64,000 nt of DNA from Vibrio splendidus (GCF_024347615.1 NZ_AP025509.1:558001-622000); one strand, 5' to 3'; shown: positions 44,489 through 54,216, numbered from the stretch's first letter. Notes: generated by a model from the letters alone, not told the origin. Program-made: numbers and translations.

Positions 44489-44826
44489 ACCACACCTCCA
44501 TTTGTAGCTATCACGACAGATCGAGTTCTAGCCTGATTGGCAACGACCTACATATTGTTACCTTACTATACCCTACTCATTACTACAGATTTACTAACTG
44601 CATGTTAACTAACTATAACGACTAATTAATTTCTCATATATACTGTGTAGTTGGTTCTATGGTTAATAGCAACTCAAATACATATAAAAATGGTTGCATC
44701 ATTAGCGACCTATGACTATGTTTTTGCTCTGATTTAAGCAAAAAGCTTGGCATTCGCTTGTTTAACCGTATCCTACGTATAAAATTAAATTACAAGATCA
44801 TCAGTATAATTAGGCTCACCACGTAA
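44489..44826. other. 340-bp promoter-containing gap
   Basis: AT-rich spacer between the divergent ComFB-family and diguanylate cyclase genes. I see no gene, repeat or terminator; it presumably holds both promoters. Confidence 0.4.
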
Positions 44827-46068
44827 ATGGCATCTTCTTTTGTAACGTCGAGCATGTTTCGATTTTGCTTCCCTCTATTTTTATTGGCAATTTTATTCGC
44901 TGGTATGAACAACGTCATTCTCGTGACGGATTCAAACCTAGGGTTTGCTAGCAACCTTCCATATATCTTATTGAGCGTTGCCGTTTTGCTATGCCATACA
45001 TTCAGACAAGGACGCATGGCCATGGTGTCATTAACCATGCTAGTAGCCTATCTGATCATCCAAGTTCGCTTGCAAACCCCTTTGAACACTGGAACCACCT
45101 TATTAGAGCTGTCGTTACTTGCGGCATTAGTACCGGTCACTTGCTTATTGGTGTATGCCTTCCCGGATAACGGTGTCAATTCAAAGTCGATGCTCCTTTA
45201 CGCCATCGTTCTCGTGCTGTTTATGGTTTGGGCACAATTGATCGTTTCTCATTTCCATGCTGGCGGTTTTGAATCATGGAGTGAAGGCCTACTGTTCATT
45301 GTTAGAGACTTCTCCAAACTGCCTTTTGTTTTGGTGTTGTATAGCCTTTGCTTGCTTGGCCTTACAGCCATCCTAGTGCTGGTGTACAACCGTTCTATTG
45401 ATGTTGTCGTTTATAGCACTATCTTGCTGTCCTCTTGTACGTTCATCTTCTTTGACGTGCAGTACATCTCTAGCACTATGTTCTCCTTATCAGGCACGCT
45501 GATCATCGTCTATGTGATGTCTGCTAGCCACGATATGGCTTTTAATGACCAACTGACTAACATCCCAGGTCGACACGCCTTAGAAGTCGATATGAAGCAC
45601 TTAGGCCGTAAATATTCGATGGCGATGGTTGATATCGACCACTTCAAGACATTTAACGATACCTATGGCCATGACATTGGCGACGATGTGCTGAAACTGG
45701 TGGCTCGTATTCTTAGAGAAACCACCGGTGGTGCGAAAGCGTATCGCTATGGTGGAGAAGAGTTCACGATTATTTTTAAAGGCAAATACAAGGAACAGGC
45801 TAAAGAGCACCTTCAAGTTCTGATTTCAGAGATCCAAAACTACGACATGACCATTCGTAATAGCCACGAGCGTCCTGATGACCATGAAGTGGGTATCAAA
45901 AATCGTGGTCAGAACGGGAAACCATCGGAAGTGGTGAATGTGACGGTGAGTATTGGGCTGTCTGATAGTACAACCACCAAGCATCCTGAAGAAGTATTGA
46001 AGCTTGCTGACAAGGCACTCTACAAAGCGAAAGAAACCGGCCGAAACAAGCTGTGTGTTGATAGCTAA
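44827..46068 (+). CDS. membrane diguanylate cyclase (GGEEF)
   Basis: A 413-residue protein with about seven membrane helices in residues 10-235 (e.g. FCFPLFLLAILFAGMNNVIL, LPYILLSVAVLLCHTF, FVLVLYSLCLLGLTAILVLVY), much like 7TM-sensor cyclases. The GGDEF domain has DQLTNIPGRHALE, MVDIDHFKTFNDTYGHDIGDDVL and YRYGGEEFTII (loop near 309-313). No clear I-site. ATG at 44827 or 44854 may start translation; neither has a strong ribosome-binding site. Monocistronic. Confidence 0.85.
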   Translation: MASSFVTSSMFRFCFPLFLLAILFAGMNNVILVTDSNLGFASNLPYILLSVAVLLCHTFRQGRMAMVSLTMLVAYLIIQVRLQTPLNTGTTLLELSLLAALVPVTCLLVYAFPDNGVNSKSMLLYAIVLVLFMVWAQLIVSHFHAGGFESWSEGLLFIVRDFSKLPFVLVLYSLCLLGLTAILVLVYNRSIDVVVYSTILLSSCTFIFFDVQYISSTMFSLSGTLIIVYVMSASHDMAFNDQLTNIPGRHALEVDMKHLGRKYSMAMVDIDHFKTFNDTYGHDIGDDVLKLVARILRETTGGAKAYRYGGEEFTIIFKGKYKEQAKEHLQVLISEIQNYDMTIRNSHERPDDHEVGIKNRGQNGKPSEVVNVTVSIGLSDSTTTKHPEEVLKLADKALYKAKETGRNKLCVDS

Positions 46069-46115
46069 ACGTGAGTGTCGATAGCTTAAGTGTCGATAAC
46101 TAGACTAGTGGGAGC

Positions 46116-47189
46116 TTAATCTTGGTTAAAGAAAATAACTAAGCTCCCACCTTTCAAACTGCTTCCGTAATTGATCGTAAACCCTATTCCCACATTATCG
46201 ACCCAGTCATTAAACAGGTTTGGGTTAAGCAACCAACCTACGCTGCCCTCGTAGTAAGATGTTGTGCCCATAGAAGCCACGGTGTCACCACCTATATCAA
46301 TTCTTCTTATACTCGAGTACATCGATGTGATGTTTTTATCCCAACGAACTAGATCATAGAAAATCTTGGCTTCATTGGCGATATACCAACCTTCAGGGTG
46401 ACCAATATCGCCGTTATTGGCTTCTCCCCATCCGAAGCCATTAAAGTAATGCCAACTGGTACTGAGTTTGTATCTTCCCCAATCATTTTTGTCTTCAAAG
46501 GTCAGCTTGATCTTGGGCTCAATTATGTATGCCCATGCATCGGTATTGTAATAGACCCCGTCCAACTGTTCTTGAATAGGCTCAAGTAATGGAGATCGAT
46601 ATTCGAAGTCATTGCGGTAATAAGAAATATGATTACCAATTGCAGAGCTGAAACTCCAGTGTTCGTTAAGTTGAGACACATTGGCAAACGCCACGTAACC
46701 AGAAATCACCGACTCTTTTTGAAAGTCACTTTTGATTGTTGACGCATATTCTACATCATTCTCAATTCGTAACGCTGACAGGCGTAGCGTTACCTCTTGA
46801 TGGTTGTCTTCAATGTAACTTGGCAATTCAAATGTGTAAGGAAGACTGAGAGATGTGATGTTTTGTCGACGACTCACCGAATCGTTCGAACCAATGTCTT
46901 CATTGTCCAAACTCAGCACTTTGTTCGGGTCGAAGTTATTAATACCAAAAGTAAAAACATCGGTATCGTTAAGTAATACACTGGTAGCAAAGCGCTGCTC
47001 TAGTTCCTTTCTGAAAAGATCAGACACGGAGTTAGCATTAGCGGTGGTTGGCACTACAGTTAAAAATAGAGGCACTGCAGTTAAAAATAGAGGCACTGCA
47101 GTTAAAAATAGAGGAGCCGCGGTAAAAAATAGAGGAACCGCAAGCGTCCAACATGTGTTAGTCACATAAAATGACTTTGAATCTGGCAT
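46116..47189 (-). CDS. solitary autotransporter-type beta-barrel protein with repeat-built signal peptide
   Basis: A 357-residue outer-membrane protein. The hydrophobic N-terminal region consists of a seven-residue unit (AVPLFLT and variants) repeated about four times from 21-bp DNA repeats, followed by VVPTTANANS. The rest is a 12-strand-type barrel resembling the solitary outer-membrane autotransporter domain (PF11557-like): NITSLSLPYTFELPSY, WYIANEAKIFYDL, SYYEGSVGWLLNPNLFNDWVDNVGIGF, ending SLVIFFNQD. ATG at 47189 follows AAGAGAA; the in-frame GTG at 47201 is less likely. Function unknown; there is no passenger domain. Confidence 0.72.
   Translation of the reverse strand: MPDSKSFYVTNTCWTLAVPLFFTAAPLFLTAVPLFLTAVPLFLTVVPTTANANSVSDLFRKELEQRFATSVLLNDTDVFTFGINNFDPNKVLSLDNEDIGSNDSVSRRQNITSLSLPYTFELPSYIEDNHQEVTLRLSALRIENDVEYASTIKSDFQKESVISGYVAFANVSQLNEHWSFSSAIGNHISYYRNDFEYRSPLLEPIQEQLDGVYYNTDAWAYIIEPKIKLTFEDKNDWGRYKLSTSWHYFNGFGWGEANNGDIGHPEGWYIANEAKIFYDLVRWDKNITSMYSSIRRIDIGGDTVASMGTTSYYEGSVGWLLNPNLFNDWVDNVGIGFTINYGSSLKGGSLVIFFNQD
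47059..47142. repeat. 21-bp tandem repeat inside the signal peptide
   Basis: Four consecutive 21-bp units; the first two (47059-47079 and 47080-47100) are identical, the last two diverged. The unit encodes AVPLFLT-like heptads on the minus strand. Copy-number change would alter signal-peptide length in steps of seven residues without shifting frame. Confidence 0.88.
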
Positions 47190-47266
47190 TTCTCTTATCA
47201 CTTAAAGCACTTCCTAGCTAAAACGCCAGTAAAGTATAAATTCAAATATCTCAAAGAGCTCGCCAA

Positions 47267-48238
47267 CTAACGAGCAAGCTCCAAAATGTTGCGTTGTATG
47301 AAGGTATTTCTGCCGCTTTGTTTCGCTTGGTAAAGCGCTTGATCGACCTTTTCGTAAATAGAGGCGGTAGATTCTCCCCCATCAGGCACGAATGAGAGCA
47401 CACCTTGTGACGCTGTCACTCTATCGGATACCGTTGAGTGCTCATGAGCGTAGTTCATTTCATGCAACGCTTCTTTTATACGTGTCGCCTGCAACATAGC
47501 AGCATCGCTGTCTGTGTCACTTAGGATAAGGACAAACTCTTCACCGCCGTAGCGACCGACAAACTCTCCCGCACGCACAAAAAGCTGCTTCAAGGTACCG
47601 GCAAGCCCTTGCAAGCACTTATCCCCTTGAATATGACCGTAATTATCGTTGTAAGGCTTAAAGAAGTCTACATCTAGAAGTATGACAGTCATGGGGATAT
47701 TACGTCTTCCGTGCCATGCAATGCTCTCTTCAAGCTTAGTATCCATATATCGACGGTTATACAATTTAGTCAGACCATCTTCATTGGCTTGTTGCTGAAG
47801 GAGAATATTCAGTTCTTCGAGCTTGGCGGTACTCTGTTTTAGCTCTCGTCTCATGTGCGCAATACGCTGCATCGCAATCAACTTAGAGTTCAAAACAACT
47901 TTGTTTACCGGTTTGATTAGATAATCATCACCACCAGCATCAATCGCTTTCGCGATCATCTCCGGCTCTTCATGACCACTCAAAAAGATGATGGGAACCC
48001 ATTCTGGGAATTGGCCACGAACCTCATTAGCCACTTCAAATCCATCCATGTCTGGCATGCTAATATCAAGTAACACGAGTTCAGGATCAAAATCAGAATA
48101 AACATTCAGGGCTTCTTTTCCGCTACCAACAGCTTCTACAACATGACCCAATTGCTTGAGTCGAATAGCGAGTTGCATCCTGTCTAGTTGAACGTCATCA
48201 ACCAGCAATATGCGCATCGAAGATCCCTTTTCTATCAT
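47267..48238 (-). CDS. response regulator with GGDEF output (PleD/WspR-like)
   Basis: A 323-residue cytosolic protein from ATG 48238 (AAAGGTG upstream; ATG at 48217 is also possible). The receiver has ILLVDDVQLDRMQLAI, phosphoacceptor in LVLLDISMPDMDG and DDYLIKPVNKVV. A coiled coil (RRELKQSTAKLEELNILLQQQ) joins it to a GGDEF domain with active GRYGGEEFVLI near residue 232; RAGE stands at the I-site place, close to RxxD. Phosphorylation should cause dimerisation and c-di-GMP synthesis. The partner kinase is not in the neighbourhood. A matS site lies within the gene. Confidence 0.9.
   Translation of the reverse strand: MIEKGSSMRILLVDDVQLDRMQLAIRLKQLGHVVEAVGSGKEALNVYSDFDPELVLLDISMPDMDGFEVANEVRGQFPEWVPIIFLSGHEEPEMIAKAIDAGGDDYLIKPVNKVVLNSKLIAMQRIAHMRRELKQSTAKLEELNILLQQQANEDGLTKLYNRRYMDTKLEESIAWHGRRNIPMTVILLDVDFFKPYNDNYGHIQGDKCLQGLAGTLKQLFVRAGEFVGRYGGEEFVLILSDTDSDAAMLQATRIKEALHEMNYAHEHSTVSDRVTASQGVLSFVPDGGESTASIYEKVDQALYQAKQSGRNTFIQRNILELAR
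47407..47419. promoter_or_regulatory. matS site, exact consensus
   Basis: GTGACGCTGTCAC fits GTGACRNYGTCAC exactly (R=G, N=C, Y=T), inside the response-regulator/GGDEF gene. Confidence 0.75.
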
Positions 48239-48369
48239 CACATCACCTTTATCTAGTGTTGAATATTCAAAGTAGCTCAAATTTGGGCTTAAATCATGCC
48301 CTAATCTCTATATTATATTGACTTTTTTACAGATCTTTTTAGCATTGTTTCTTTTTAAAGAGAAATACT

Positions 48370-48807
48370 ATGTCAGACGCTACAAACAACGAAGTACAAG
48401 AAATCGATTTAACCACTATCTCACCAGAGCTTCGCCAAGTTATCGAATTTGATGAAGTGCCTAAAGAGATGCACAACATGGTTACTTCTATTCATGAGGT
48501 GTCTGAAGAAGCAGTGCGTGAAACTTGGAGCAGCCTTCCAGCAAGCGCACAAAATGTTTTGGACAACTTTGAGCAATTCCACGCTCTAATCTCTGTTAGC
48601 CAAGCTTTCGCTGGTGTAAACATGATGGAGGAGTTCCCTACTCTTAAACTTCCAGAAGGCATGTCTGATGAAGAAAAAGAAGAGTACCGAGCTCAACTGC
48701 TTGACCAAATTTTACATAACTGTGTAAAAGACATGGCTAAGCAAATCAAGAAAGCGCGCCGTGATGCTATCTTGAAGCGTGATTTCAAAGAAGTTTTCAT
48801 CCGCTAA
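48370..48807 (+). CDS. conserved small acidic protein, DUF3069-like
   Basis: A 145-residue cytosolic, largely helical protein: acidic N-terminus (MSDATNNEVQEIDLTTISPEL), a middle with FEQFHALISVSQAFAGVNMM, and a basic C-terminal helix (MAKQIKKARRDAILKRDF). It resembles the gammaproteobacterial family DUF3069 from memory. AAAGAGAAA precedes the ATG; a terminator follows at 48861. Function unknown. Confidence 0.7.
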   Translation: MSDATNNEVQEIDLTTISPELRQVIEFDEVPKEMHNMVTSIHEVSEEAVRETWSSLPASAQNVLDNFEQFHALISVSQAFAGVNMMEEFPTLKLPEGMSDEEKEEYRAQLLDQILHNCVKDMAKQIKKARRDAILKRDFKEVFIR

Positions 48808-48860
48808 GCTATTCATCACACCTAAATTTGGGTTGAATGCTTAACGAAAACTTAATGATT

Positions 48861-48894
48861 AAGCCGTATGTTATTTAAAACATGCGGCTTTTTT
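48861..48894 (+). terminator. terminator after the DUF3069-like gene
   Basis: Stem AAGCCGTATGTT / CATGCGGCTT (with mismatch near the loop) followed by six T, about 54 bp after the stop codon. Confidence 0.75.
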
Positions 48895-49096
48895 GTGCCT
48901 GCAGCTTTTTCTGTTCGTTGCTTGAGAGTTTCGCTCACAATATGTTTGTGTTTTTGCCACTGAAGCTCTTGTCAGTGTCGCTTTTGACATTTTACAAATA
49001 AGCAATATGCCTTAACACTCATACAGTGTGGCGCAAAACTGGCAGTTATACCGTAAAAAAGTGACGCATGTATCCATTCATGGAATCAAGATCAAT

Positions 49097-49260
49097 ATTC
49101 ATATCGCGGAGAAGTATTCATATTGCAGACAAGTATTACACTCGCTGGCAAGCAGTAAGCATCACTGACAAACGTTAGGCTCGCTGACAAGCAGTAAGCA
49201 TCGCTGACAAACGTTAAATTCGCTAACAAACAGTAAACATCGCTGAAAAGCAGTAAACAT
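49097..49260. repeat. degenerate 19-20-bp tandem repeat, about eight copies
   Basis: Units like AAGCATCGCTGACAAGCAGT and AAGCATCACTGACAAACGTT follow one another without spacers, alternating CAGT and CGTT endings; the leftmost copies are more diverged. It lies between the DUF3069-like terminator and the 3' end of modC. Not CRISPR, since there are no unique spacers. Confidence 0.75.
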
Positions 49261-49315
49261 AGAAAAGACAATGATCGAACTTATCTCACTCATTGCCTCA
49301 AAGGTCGTGCTTGAA

Positions 49316-50422
49316 TCAGTGCGTGACGGCAATATCTCGCTGAGCGACACTCACGCCTTTAATTTGCGCGTAGACTTGCTGACCGATTTCCAAACTCAAC
49401 TCGTCCAGAGCCCACAAGGTTATGGTGGCCCACAAGTAACAACCAGGCTCTAGCTCCAGTTCTACTGCAACACTCTGCTTGTTTGAGCCTTGCTGGTGCG
49501 TCTCTACGCTTTTAATAGTCACAGAGAGGATATTACGTATAGAAGTGCCTTGCGGCTGTTCTAGCGTGATAGAGACATCATTTGCCCTAACTTGTAACCT
49601 TACCGCAGCTCCAATGTCGCTCGACACCTTCTGAACCCACAACGATGTCGATTTACCAAGCTTCAGTCGAGACAACGCGTAATCGTCATTGTGCTCAGCC
49701 AACGTCCCCTCAAACAATGAACTTTGTTCTGAGAATGATTGCCACGGCTGCATGGCTCTCGATGCCCATACCTCTTCCGTCACACCCGACGAGATGACTT
49801 TGCCTTGCTCTATGATCACAAGGTGATTCGCCAAGCGTAGGATCTCATTAAGGCTGTGCGTCACGTAGATGATTGGAATATTCACTGTTTCAGAGAGGTT
49901 TTCCAGAAACGGCATCACTTCACGCTTACGAGGTAAGTCGAGAGAGGCCAATGGCTCATCCATCAACAAAATACTCGGCTTAGACAACAAAGCACGTCCA
50001 ATTGCCACACGTTGCTTCTCACCGCCAGACAGGCGAGCTGGATAGCGATCAAGCAATGAGTCCAAAGACAACAGCGAGACTATTTGCTCAAAGTGCGCTT
50101 TGTCAGTACCTTTCATGCCGTACTTAAGATTCGCCGCGACTTTCATGTGCGGGAACAATCGCGATTCTTGGAACACATAACCAACGTTGCGCTTATGGGT
50201 TGGCAAATTAATGCCATTGCGACTGTCAAACAGAGTAGTTCCAGATACGCTGATCAAGCCTTTGTCTGGCTGTTTAAGGCCACTAATCGCATTGATGAGG
50301 GAGGTTTTCCCCGCACCAGAACGACCAAAAATCGCTGTAATTCCGCTGCTAGGGAGTTCTAAGTCGATATCGAAAAAGGTTTCACCCAACTGTTGCTGAT
50401 ATTGGAGGATCAAAGCACTCAT
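49316..50422 (-). CDS. modC: molybdate ABC transporter ATPase ModC
   Basis: A 368-residue ATPase from ATG 50422, preceded by GGGAGG and overlapping the modB stop by four bases. Walker [11 protein letters not shown], signature [16 protein letters not shown], Walker [13 protein letters not shown] and the switch histidine in [11 protein letters not shown] are present. The C-terminal 130 residues contain a TOBE/MOP molybdate-binding region ([15 protein letters not shown], with [14 protein letters not shown]), as in typical ModC. Powers molybdate import for molybdoenzymes. Confidence 0.95.
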   Translation of the reverse strand: MSALILQYQQQLGETFFDIDLELPSSGITAIFGRSGAGKTSLINAISGLKQPDKGLISVSGTTLFDSRNGINLPTHKRNVGYVFQESRLFPHMKVAANLKYGMKGTDKAHFEQIVSLLSLDSLLDRYPARLSGGEKQRVAIGRALLSKPSILLMDEPLASLDLPRKREVMPFLENLSETVNIPIIYVTHSLNEILRLANHLVIIEQGKVISSGVTEEVWASRAMQPWQSFSEQSSLFEGTLAEHNDDYALSRLKLGKSTSLWVQKVSSDIGAAVRLQVRANDVSITLEQPQGTSIRNILSVTIKSVETHQQGSNKQSVAVELELEPGCYLWATITLWALDELSLEIGQQVYAQIKGVSVAQRDIAVTH

Positions 50423-51117
50423 GCGTTCCCTCCCAAGCGTTTTGCTGACTTTTTGTTGAGCCATTCAGATAGCATTAATGAACCGAGCGCTATCACAATT
50501 GAAATGACACACAAACGCGCCGCTTCCATCTCCGCGCCAGGGGTTTCGATAAAGGTATACATGGCCAATGGAATGGTTTGAGTTTCACCGGGAATATTTG
50601 AAACGAAACTGATGGTCGCACCAAACTCACCTAGGCTTCTTGCGAATGAAAGCATGGTGCCGGTAATGATCCCAGGGATCATCAAGGGTAAAGTGATGGT
50701 GAAAAACACACGAAGAGGTGAAGCGCCCAATGTGGCCGCGGCCTCTTCCAGTTTACTGTCTACGGTTTCTAGGCTCAGACGAATAGAACGAACCATCAAT
50801 GGCAGCGCGACAACAACACACGCGAGTGCCGCGCCCTTCCAGCTAAAACTGAATACGATACCAAACACGTCATTAAGCCAAGAGCCAATAACGCCTTGTC
50901 TGCCCATCATCACTAGCAACAAGTAACCGATGACCACAGGTGGAAGCACCAAAGGCAAATGGACAATACTTTCTACAATGCTTTTGCCCACAAATTGTTT
51001 CTTAGCAAGCAACCATGCCAAGCCGATGCCAATAGGAATAAGCCACAAGATGGCAAACCCAGCGACTTTCAAGCTCAGCATTAAGGCTTGGTATTCGTAT
51101 TCCGATAAATACATCAT
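50419..51117 (-). CDS. modB: molybdate ABC transporter permease ModB
   Basis: A 232-residue permease with five to six helices. The ABC permease EAA loop appears as [28 protein letters not shown], and [30 protein letters not shown] is characteristic of ModB. It starts at the end of modA (adjacent codons) and overlaps modC. Confidence 0.95.
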   Translation of the reverse strand: MMYLSEYEYQALMLSLKVAGFAILWLIPIGIGLAWLLAKKQFVGKSIVESIVHLPLVLPPVVIGYLLLVMMGRQGVIGSWLNDVFGIVFSFSWKGAALACVVVALPLMVRSIRLSLETVDSKLEEAAATLGASPLRVFFTITLPLMIPGIITGTMLSFARSLGEFGATISFVSNIPGETQTIPLAMYTFIETPGAEMEAARLCVISIVIALGSLMLSEWLNKKSAKRLGGNA

Positions 51118-51876
51118 TTAGCGCACTTCAAATCCAAAACTGTTCAAGGTGTCCTTCGCTTTTTCGCTATTAAGGAAAGTATAAAACTCTTCTGCGACGA
51201 CTTTATCGCTCAATTTCGCTACAGGGTAACGTATTGGCGTATGTAAATTTGATGGGAACGTCGACACGAGGTTCACTTCTTTAGAAAGCAACGCATCTGT
51301 TTTGTAGACAATGCCAAGCTTAGCTTCACTACGCTCTACCAAAGCCAATGCCATACGAACATTGTTACTTGGTGCCAATCGAGTCTTCACATCGTCCCAG
51401 ACACCTAACGTTTCTAGCGCTTCTTTCGCATAGATACCTGCAGGAACCGACATAGTATTGCCAACCGCAAGTCTTTCATTCGTTAGTAGTTTAGCCCATT
51501 GGTCACCGTTTGAGAGATCCAACGATATTGGCGTCTCTTTCGGGGAAATCAGCACCAGTTCGTTTTCGCACAAGTTTGTGACATTGTCACTAGAAACCAA
51601 TTGACGATCGACTAAATGCGTCATCCATTTTTCGTTTGCCGAGATAAAGATGTCTGCTGGCGCGCCTCTTTCGATTTGGCGTACCAAAGATGACGTGCTC
51701 GCATAGACTGGAATAACATCGACAGAATGATCTTTCTCAAACTCTTCGACCAACAAGTTAACCGCATTCGTCATCGACGATGCAGCGTAAACTCGTAGCT
51801 TTTCCGCAGCCAAAAGATGACTAGAACTCAATGCCGATGCTAAGGCGATGGTTAAAAGGATGACTCGCTTTTTCAT
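51118..51876 (-). CDS. modA: periplasmic molybdate-binding protein ModA
   Basis: A 252-residue precursor from ATG 51876 (an in-frame GTG lies three codons earlier). Signal peptide MKKRVILLTIALASALSSSHLLAA, then EKLRVYAASSMTNAVNLLVEEFEKD, STSSLVRQIERGAPADIFISAN, GNTMSVPAGIYAKEAL and GIVYKTDALL, the standard ModA blocks. Operon modABC; a ModE or Moco switch upstream is not recognised. A matS site lies in the gene. Confidence 0.94.
   Translation of the reverse strand: MKKRVILLTIALASALSSSHLLAAEKLRVYAASSMTNAVNLLVEEFEKDHSVDVIPVYASTSSLVRQIERGAPADIFISANEKWMTHLVDRQLVSSDNVTNLCENELVLISPKETPISLDLSNGDQWAKLLTNERLAVGNTMSVPAGIYAKEALETLGVWDDVKTRLAPSNNVRMALALVERSEAKLGIVYKTDALLSKEVNLVSTFPSNLHTPIRYPVAKLSDKVVAEEFYTFLNSEKAKDTLNSFGFEVR
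51578..51590. promoter_or_regulatory. matS site, exact consensus
   Basis: GTGACATTGTCAC fits GTGACRNYGTCAC exactly (R=A, N=T, Y=T), inside modA. Confidence 0.75.
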
Positions 51877-51971
51877 TGTGATCACTTATCTATTGTTCGT
51901 TTCAGTTCTTGAGCTCGCTTTTAAGTCAGACGTAAGCTTTTGAGTTCAAGCTAAAGCTTTTAAATTCAGAC

Positions 51972-53438
51972 CTAAATGGTTAATTCCGGCCAAAGCAAGT
52001 CAAGATTTAAATGCTCTTCGATGGCATCAGCGATTCGATTGATACCCAGCTCTTTAAGCTGTTCATGGTCAATCGCTGTTACATCGTTGGCTCCTGCCCA
52101 TTCGCAAATAAGCGACAACGCATCGCTGTTATCGAATACGCCATGCAGGTAAGTACCAAAAATCGAGTTATCTTGATTCACAGCCCCATCTAGGCTGCCA
52201 GATTCTAACTGAACCGGTAATACTGTTTCTTTGACATCAGTCCTACCTACGTGGATTTCATACCCTTTTACCTCTGCTGTTTTTCCATCCAGCGTCATGG
52301 TGCCGCGTACGTTGGTTAAGGTTTTCTGTTGTGTTAGCGTCGTTTCTGTATCGAGATACCCTAACCCTTCGCTGCTTCCTGGCTCACCTTCAACGCCATC
52401 TGGATCGTGGATGATATTTCCTAGCATCTGGTAACCACCACAAATACCCATCACTTTGCCGCCCAAGCGTAGATGACGCTGAATATCTTTATCCCAGCCT
52501 TGTTGTTTTAGGTAATCCAAATCTGCTCTTACCGATTTTGTACCCGGCAAGATAATCAAATCTGCATTGTTTACACGTTCACCTTTACCGACATAACGTA
52601 AATCAATAGAAGGATTAAATCTTAACGCGTCGAAGTCCGTATGGTTGCTGATTCGGGTTAGCACTGGCACCACGACTTTAAGTTTAGCTTCTCCGTCAGA
52701 CTCTTGGGCTGAGGTAATGGCATCTTCCGCTTCTAGGTTAAAACCATGCAGATATGGCAATACACCAATTACTGGCTTGCCGGTTTTCTCTTCTAACCAA
52801 TCAAGTCCAGATTGAAGTAACGCGATATCGCCTCTAAAGCGGTTTATCACAAAGCCTTTTACGCGAGCTTGTTCAGATTCAGATAACAACTCTAATGTGC
52901 CGTAGAGGTGCGCAAAAACGCCACCACGGTCAATATCGGCAACGATGATCACTGGGATGTCCGCTTTCTCAGCAAATCCCATGTTAGCGATATCATTTTC
53001 GCGAAGATTGATCTCGGCTGGGCTACCCGCACCTTCAATCATCACGCTTTCGTATTCTTCAGAAAGTCGGTCAAATGAGTCAATAACGGTATCCATCGCC
53101 ACTTTCTTGTAATCATGATAACCCGTAGCTTCCATATTACTGATCGCTCGGCCTTGCAGAATCACTTGTGCGCCAGTATCTGAATTGGGTTTTAGCAATA
53201 CCGGGTTCATGTGAACAGTAGGTTCAATGTTACAAGCTTGCGCCTGAACGGCTTGAGCGCGGCCAATTTCGCCGCCATCTTTTGTCACCGCACTGTTTAA
53301 CGCCATGTTTTGTGGCTTAAAAGGTGCCACTTTGATTCCTTTCCTTGCCAAAACACGGCATAAACCTGCCACCAAAACACTTTTTCCGGCATCTGACGTT
53401 GTCCCTTGAACCATAAGGGCGTTTAACGGTGATCGCAT
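51972..53438 (-). CDS. cobQ: cobyric acid synthase (CobQ/CbiP)
   Basis: A 488-residue glutamine amidotransferase that amidates four side chains of the corrin ring. The N-terminal dethiobiotin-synthase-like ATPase has [21 protein letters not shown] (P-loop) and [15 protein letters not shown]; the C-terminal domain has the class I triad region [16 protein letters not shown] and [11 protein letters not shown] stand-alone copy points to cobinamide or cobyric acid salvage rather than full synthesis. An 8-bp repeat tract sits 15 bp before the start codon, and no strong ribosome-binding site is seen (AAGGA 12 bp away). Confidence 0.93.
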   Translation of the reverse strand: MRSPLNALMVQGTTSDAGKSVLVAGLCRVLARKGIKVAPFKPQNMALNSAVTKDGGEIGRAQAVQAQACNIEPTVHMNPVLLKPNSDTGAQVILQGRAISNMEATGYHDYKKVAMDTVIDSFDRLSEEYESVMIEGAGSPAEINLRENDIANMGFAEKADIPVIIVADIDRGGVFAHLYGTLELLSESEQARVKGFVINRFRGDIALLQSGLDWLEEKTGKPVIGVLPYLHGFNLEAEDAITSAQESDGEAKLKVVVPVLTRISNHTDFDALRFNPSIDLRYVGKGERVNNADLIILPGTKSVRADLDYLKQQGWDKDIQRHLRLGGKVMGICGGYQMLGNIIHDPDGVEGEPGSSEGLGYLDTETTLTQQKTLTNVRGTMTLDGKTAEVKGYEIHVGRTDVKETVLPVQLESGSLDGAVNQDNSIFGTYLHGVFDNSDALSLICEWAGANDVTAIDHEQLKELGINRIADAIEEHLNLDLLWPELTI

Positions 53439-53452
53439 CTGTACTTAAATCC

Positions 53453-53484
53453 TTAATTTCTTAATTTCTTAATTTCTTAATTTA
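53453..53484. repeat. 8-bp simple repeat TTAATTTC x4 before cobQ
   Basis: Three perfect TTAATTTC units and a fourth with one change, starting 15 bp upstream of the cobyric acid synthase start codon, in the leader of that gene. Confidence 0.8.
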
Positions 53485-53727
53485 TAGCTGTAGCCAATAT
53501 TTCTCTGCCTCCATCTTAACGTCATTGCCGAGTAGATGCTCAATAAAATGAATGGAAAATGAATGTGTTACTCACTCTGGATTCAACCCCAGTGTTGTTT
53601 AATAGCTCCATCGAAACGAAGCTTATGAACGATAAGCAGCGCATTAACAAATAAAACGTACTAACGAAAAGAAACGTTTCAAATTCAGAAAAACGTTTCT
53701 ACTAAAAACAACATTAAGGGATTCACC

Positions 53728-54117
53728 ATGAAAAAAACTGTATTAGCTATCGCATCTACTATTATCCTTGCCCCTACTTTCGCAATGGCTAGTGACCACC
53801 ACAGCAGCAATAGCAATAGCAAGCATGAGAGCGCTATCGCTTACACAGGGCCGATTGAAACCGTTTCTGTTGCGACACTACTTGCAGACACAAGCATGTT
53901 CGCAGAGCAAGAAGCGATTGTAGATGGCAAGATTGTTCGTCAGCTAAAGAATGATACATTTGTCTTCTCTGATGGACAGAGTGAAATTCAAATCGAATTA
54001 GATGATGATATCCGCCTAGCGCAACCGCTAACTGCTGATACTAAAGTACGCATCTTTGGTGAATATGAAGGCGGCAAGACACCGGAAATCGAAGTGGATC
54101 ATATCCAAGTTCTATAA
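53728..54117 (+). CDS. periplasmic OB-fold stress protein (YgiW/YdeI, BOF family)
   Basis: A 129-residue precursor. Signal peptide MKKTVLAIASTIILAPTFAMA, a short His/Ser/Asn-rich linker (SDHHSSNSNSKHES), then the BOF domain: YTGPIETVSVATLLADTSMFAEQEAIVDGKIVRQL, TFVFSDGQSEIQIELDDD and TKVRIFGEYEG. Members bind small cations or lipids and help stress resistance. It has its own terminator downstream. Confidence 0.88.
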   Translation: MKKTVLAIASTIILAPTFAMASDHHSSNSNSKHESAIAYTGPIETVSVATLLADTSMFAEQEAIVDGKIVRQLKNDTFVFSDGQSEIQIELDDDIRLAQPLTADTKVRIFGEYEGGKTPEIEVDHIQVL

Positions 54118-54153
54118 GCGATAAATACAAAACATACTGACTTCAAATAATTG

Positions 54154-54176
54154 GCCTGCATATTGCAGGCTTTTTT
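54154..54176 (+). terminator. terminator after the BOF-domain gene
   Basis: Stem GCCTGCA / TGCAGGC with loop TAT, followed by six T, 37 bp after the stop. Confidence 0.8.
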
Positions 54177-54216
54177 GTATTATACTGCCGAAAAATACAA
54201 TTTATATGGAGTCACC

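Noticed and set aside
49097..49260. Possible CRISPR array
   Set aside because: Repeats of 19-20 bp are contiguous and degenerate without unique spacers, and no cas genes are in the window.
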